Assembly: GCA_937901345.1 (NCBI GenBank)
Contig: CALCHM010000114.1
Coordinates: 1 to 16,384 of the forward strand
DNA: 16,384 nt
DNA from: an uncultured Prevotella sp.
Lineage (GTDB): Bacteria > Bacteroidota > Bacteroidia > Bacteroidales > Bacteroidaceae
Direction: 5' to 3'
Below are positions 15,081 through 16,384 of this stretch, piece by piece. The notes below the pieces were generated by a model. That model made no database searches, was not told the origin of the DNA, and saw only the letters and a program-made list of their open reading frames with translations. How positions within the stretch are numbered: the stretch's first letter is position 1; every line of letters begins with the position of its first letter. A program made the translations under genes and the position numbers.

Positions 15081-16384
15081 ATGTTGAAAAAGATTTATTC
15101 AATTGCCCTTGCGGCATTGGTTTCTCTTTCTGCAGTAACTGCTTCGGCACAGTCACTTTCACCCTCTACAAAGTGGCACTGGGACAAGGGAACAATCGTA
15201 GTTGAATCACCCGAACGCCCTGCTGGTCAGCAGCACGCTCTCGGCTTGAAGGTAGATCCTATCAAGACTGTACGTGTAGCTTTCGTTGGTCTCGGTATGC
15301 GTGGTGAATGGGCTGTAATGCGTTTCGCTCACATCCCTGGTGTAGAAATCGTTGCTCTTTGTGACTACGAAGAACCCCGTGCAGAACGCTTCCAGAAGTA
15401 TCTCCGTGAAGCAGGTCTCGCTCCCGCTGACATCTACTATGGTGAAAACGGTTACAAGGAAGTTTGTCAGCGCCCCGACGTTGACCTCGTTTATGTAGCA
15501 ACAGACTGGAACCACCACTTCCCCGTAGCTAAGTACGCGATGGAAAATGGTAAGCACGCTGCTATTGAAGTTCCTTCTGCAATGAACCTCGAACAGTGCT
15601 GGGATCTTATCAACCTTTCAGAAAAGTTGCGTCTCCACTGCTTCATCCTCGAAAACTGCTGCTACGACGAGTATGAAATGACTGCTCTCGCAATGAAGCA
15701 AGACGGTTTGTTCGGTGAAGTTATCCGCGCTGAAGGTGCTTACATCCACGGTCTCGAATGGTTCTGGGATTCTTATTGGAAGGACCCCAACGATAACGAC
15801 AAGGACAACCTCCGTTGGCGTATGAAGTACAACATGGAAAACCGCGGTGACGTTTACGCTACTCACGGCCTTGGTCCTGTTGCACAGTGTCTCGATATTC
15901 ACCGTGGTGACCGCTTCACTACTCTTATCGCTATGGATACTGAAAGTTTCGTAGGTAAGGAATGGGTAGAAAACAAGACTGGTAAGGAATGTAAGGAATT
16001 CCGTAACGGTGACCACACTACTACTCTCATGCGTACAGCTCAGGGTAAGGTTATCGAAATCCAGCACAACGTAATGACTCCTCAGCCCTACAACCGTTTG
16101 TTCAAGTTGACAGGTACTAAGGGTTATGCTACTAAGTATCCCCAGCCCGAATTGGCACTCTCTGGTGAAGCGCTCAAGGGTACAGATGCTCCTCAGATGG
16201 ACAACCTCAACGCTCACGGCTTTATGCCCGCTGCTCAGCGTGACGCTCTCTTGAAGAAGTATTATCACCCCATCCTTGCTAAGTACATTGAAAAGGGTCG
16301 TAAGATGGGTCACGGCGGTATGGACTATGTAATGGACGCTCGTCTCGTTTACTGTCTCCAGAACGGTCTTCCCCTCGATATGGA
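15081..16384 (+). CDS. GH109-like secreted Gfo/Idh/MocA-family enzyme, missing its C-terminus
   Basis: The first 434 residues of a secreted protein cut by the right edge. A signal peptide (helix about 5-20, cleavage near ASA-Q, 21-24) leads into a Gfo/Idh/MocA dinucleotide-binding domain with GLGMRG (70-75), IVALCD (90-95) and EVPSAM (163-168). The patterns ENCCYDEYE (191-199), YATHGLGPVAQCLDIHRGDR (259-278) and MGHGGMDYVMDARLV (409-423) are typical of glycoside hydrolase family 109, NAD-dependent alpha-N-acetylgalactosaminidases. Those enzymes are about 440-470 residues, so only a short tail is missing. The likely role is release of N-acetylgalactosamine from host or dietary glycans in the periplasm or outside; other Gfo/Idh glycosidase activities are possible. 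Codons are strongly biased, with TTA, CTA and TCA rare, which suggests high expression. Its promoter is at 15031. Confidence 0.88.
   Translation, partial: MLKKIYSIALAALVSLSAVTASAQSLSPSTKWHWDKGTIVVESPERPAGQQHALGLKVDPIKTVRVAFVGLGMRGEWAVMRFAHIPGVEIVALCDYEEPRAERFQKYLREAGLAPADIYYGENGYKEVCQRPDVDLVYVATDWNHHFPVAKYAMENGKHAAIEVPSAMNLEQCWDLINLSEKLRLHCFILENCCYDEYEMTALAMKQDGLFGEVIRAEGAYIHGLEWFWDSYWKDPNDNDKDNLRWRMKYNMENRGDVYATHGLGPVAQCLDIHRGDRFTTLIAMDTESFVGKEWVENKTGKECKEFRNGDHTTTLMRTAQGKVIEIQHNVMTPQPYNRLFKLTGTKGYATKYPQPELALSGEALKGTDAPQMDNLNAHGFMPAAQRDALLKKYYHPILAKYIEKGRKMGHGGMDYVMDARLVYCLQNGLPLDM

Noticed and set aside
15207..16313. Long minus-strand frames opposite the GH109-like gene
   Set aside because: They are in codon-aligned antisense register, open only because TTA, CTA and TCA are rare in the biased sense gene, and lack motifs.
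15081..16384. An ordinary cytoplasmic NAD-dependent dehydrogenase
   Set aside because: The signal peptide and the ENCCYD, THGLGPVAQ and GHGGMD patterns fit GH109-type secreted enzymes better.

Overview
The window looks like a chromosomal segment from a Bacteroidales bacterium, probably near Prevotellaceae or Porphyromonadaceae. The evidence is: a PorZ protein of the type IX secretion system; leucyl-tRNA synthetase with the insertions usual in Bacteroidetes; a lipoprotein carrying BspA-like repeats; a GH109-type secreted enzyme; and two promoters with the Bacteroidetes -7 element TAnnTTTG (both read TAACTTTGCCG). Most genes lack a strong Shine-Dalgarno sequence. I could not assign a genus.

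Layout. Positions 1-1422 are gene-poor. A partial minus-strand gene (DUF6261-like) runs off the left edge, with a doubtful 90-residue reading frame upstream of it. Beyond that lies a 42-bp tandem repeat array (about 710-961) and about 460 bases with nothing recognisable. From 1423 to 11272 the plus strand carries a housekeeping and envelope block: a promoter, a YfhO-family membrane protein, leuS, a YitT-family membrane protein, a terminator, rdgB, porZ and a strong terminator. Positions 11273-11647 are non-coding and hold an inverted repeat and an 11-bp phased repeat. Positions 11648-14788 form a minus-strand cluster, read from right to left: a small glycosyltransferase-like protein, a family 2 glycosyltransferase, a transglutaminase/LRR lipoprotein and a terminator. 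A divergent intergenic region then leads to a plus-strand GH109-like secreted enzyme, cut off by the right edge.

How the genes fit together. yfhO, leuS and yitT are closely spaced (27 and 47 bases) and probably co-transcribed from the promoter at 1423. A hairpin around the leuS stop codon may tune the output of yitT. rdgB and porZ follow a terminator and probably have their own start of transcription. PorZ takes part in attaching secreted cargo to anionic LPS. The minus-strand pair of glycosyltransferases may build a surface glycan, but no substrate can be read from the sequence. The GH109-like gene has a clear promoter, a signal peptide and strongly biased codons, suggesting high expression.

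I found no complete new defence or mobile system. The most unusual material is non-coding or barely coding: the diversified 42-bp array, whose period keeps a 14-codon frame, and the 11-bp phased repeat.
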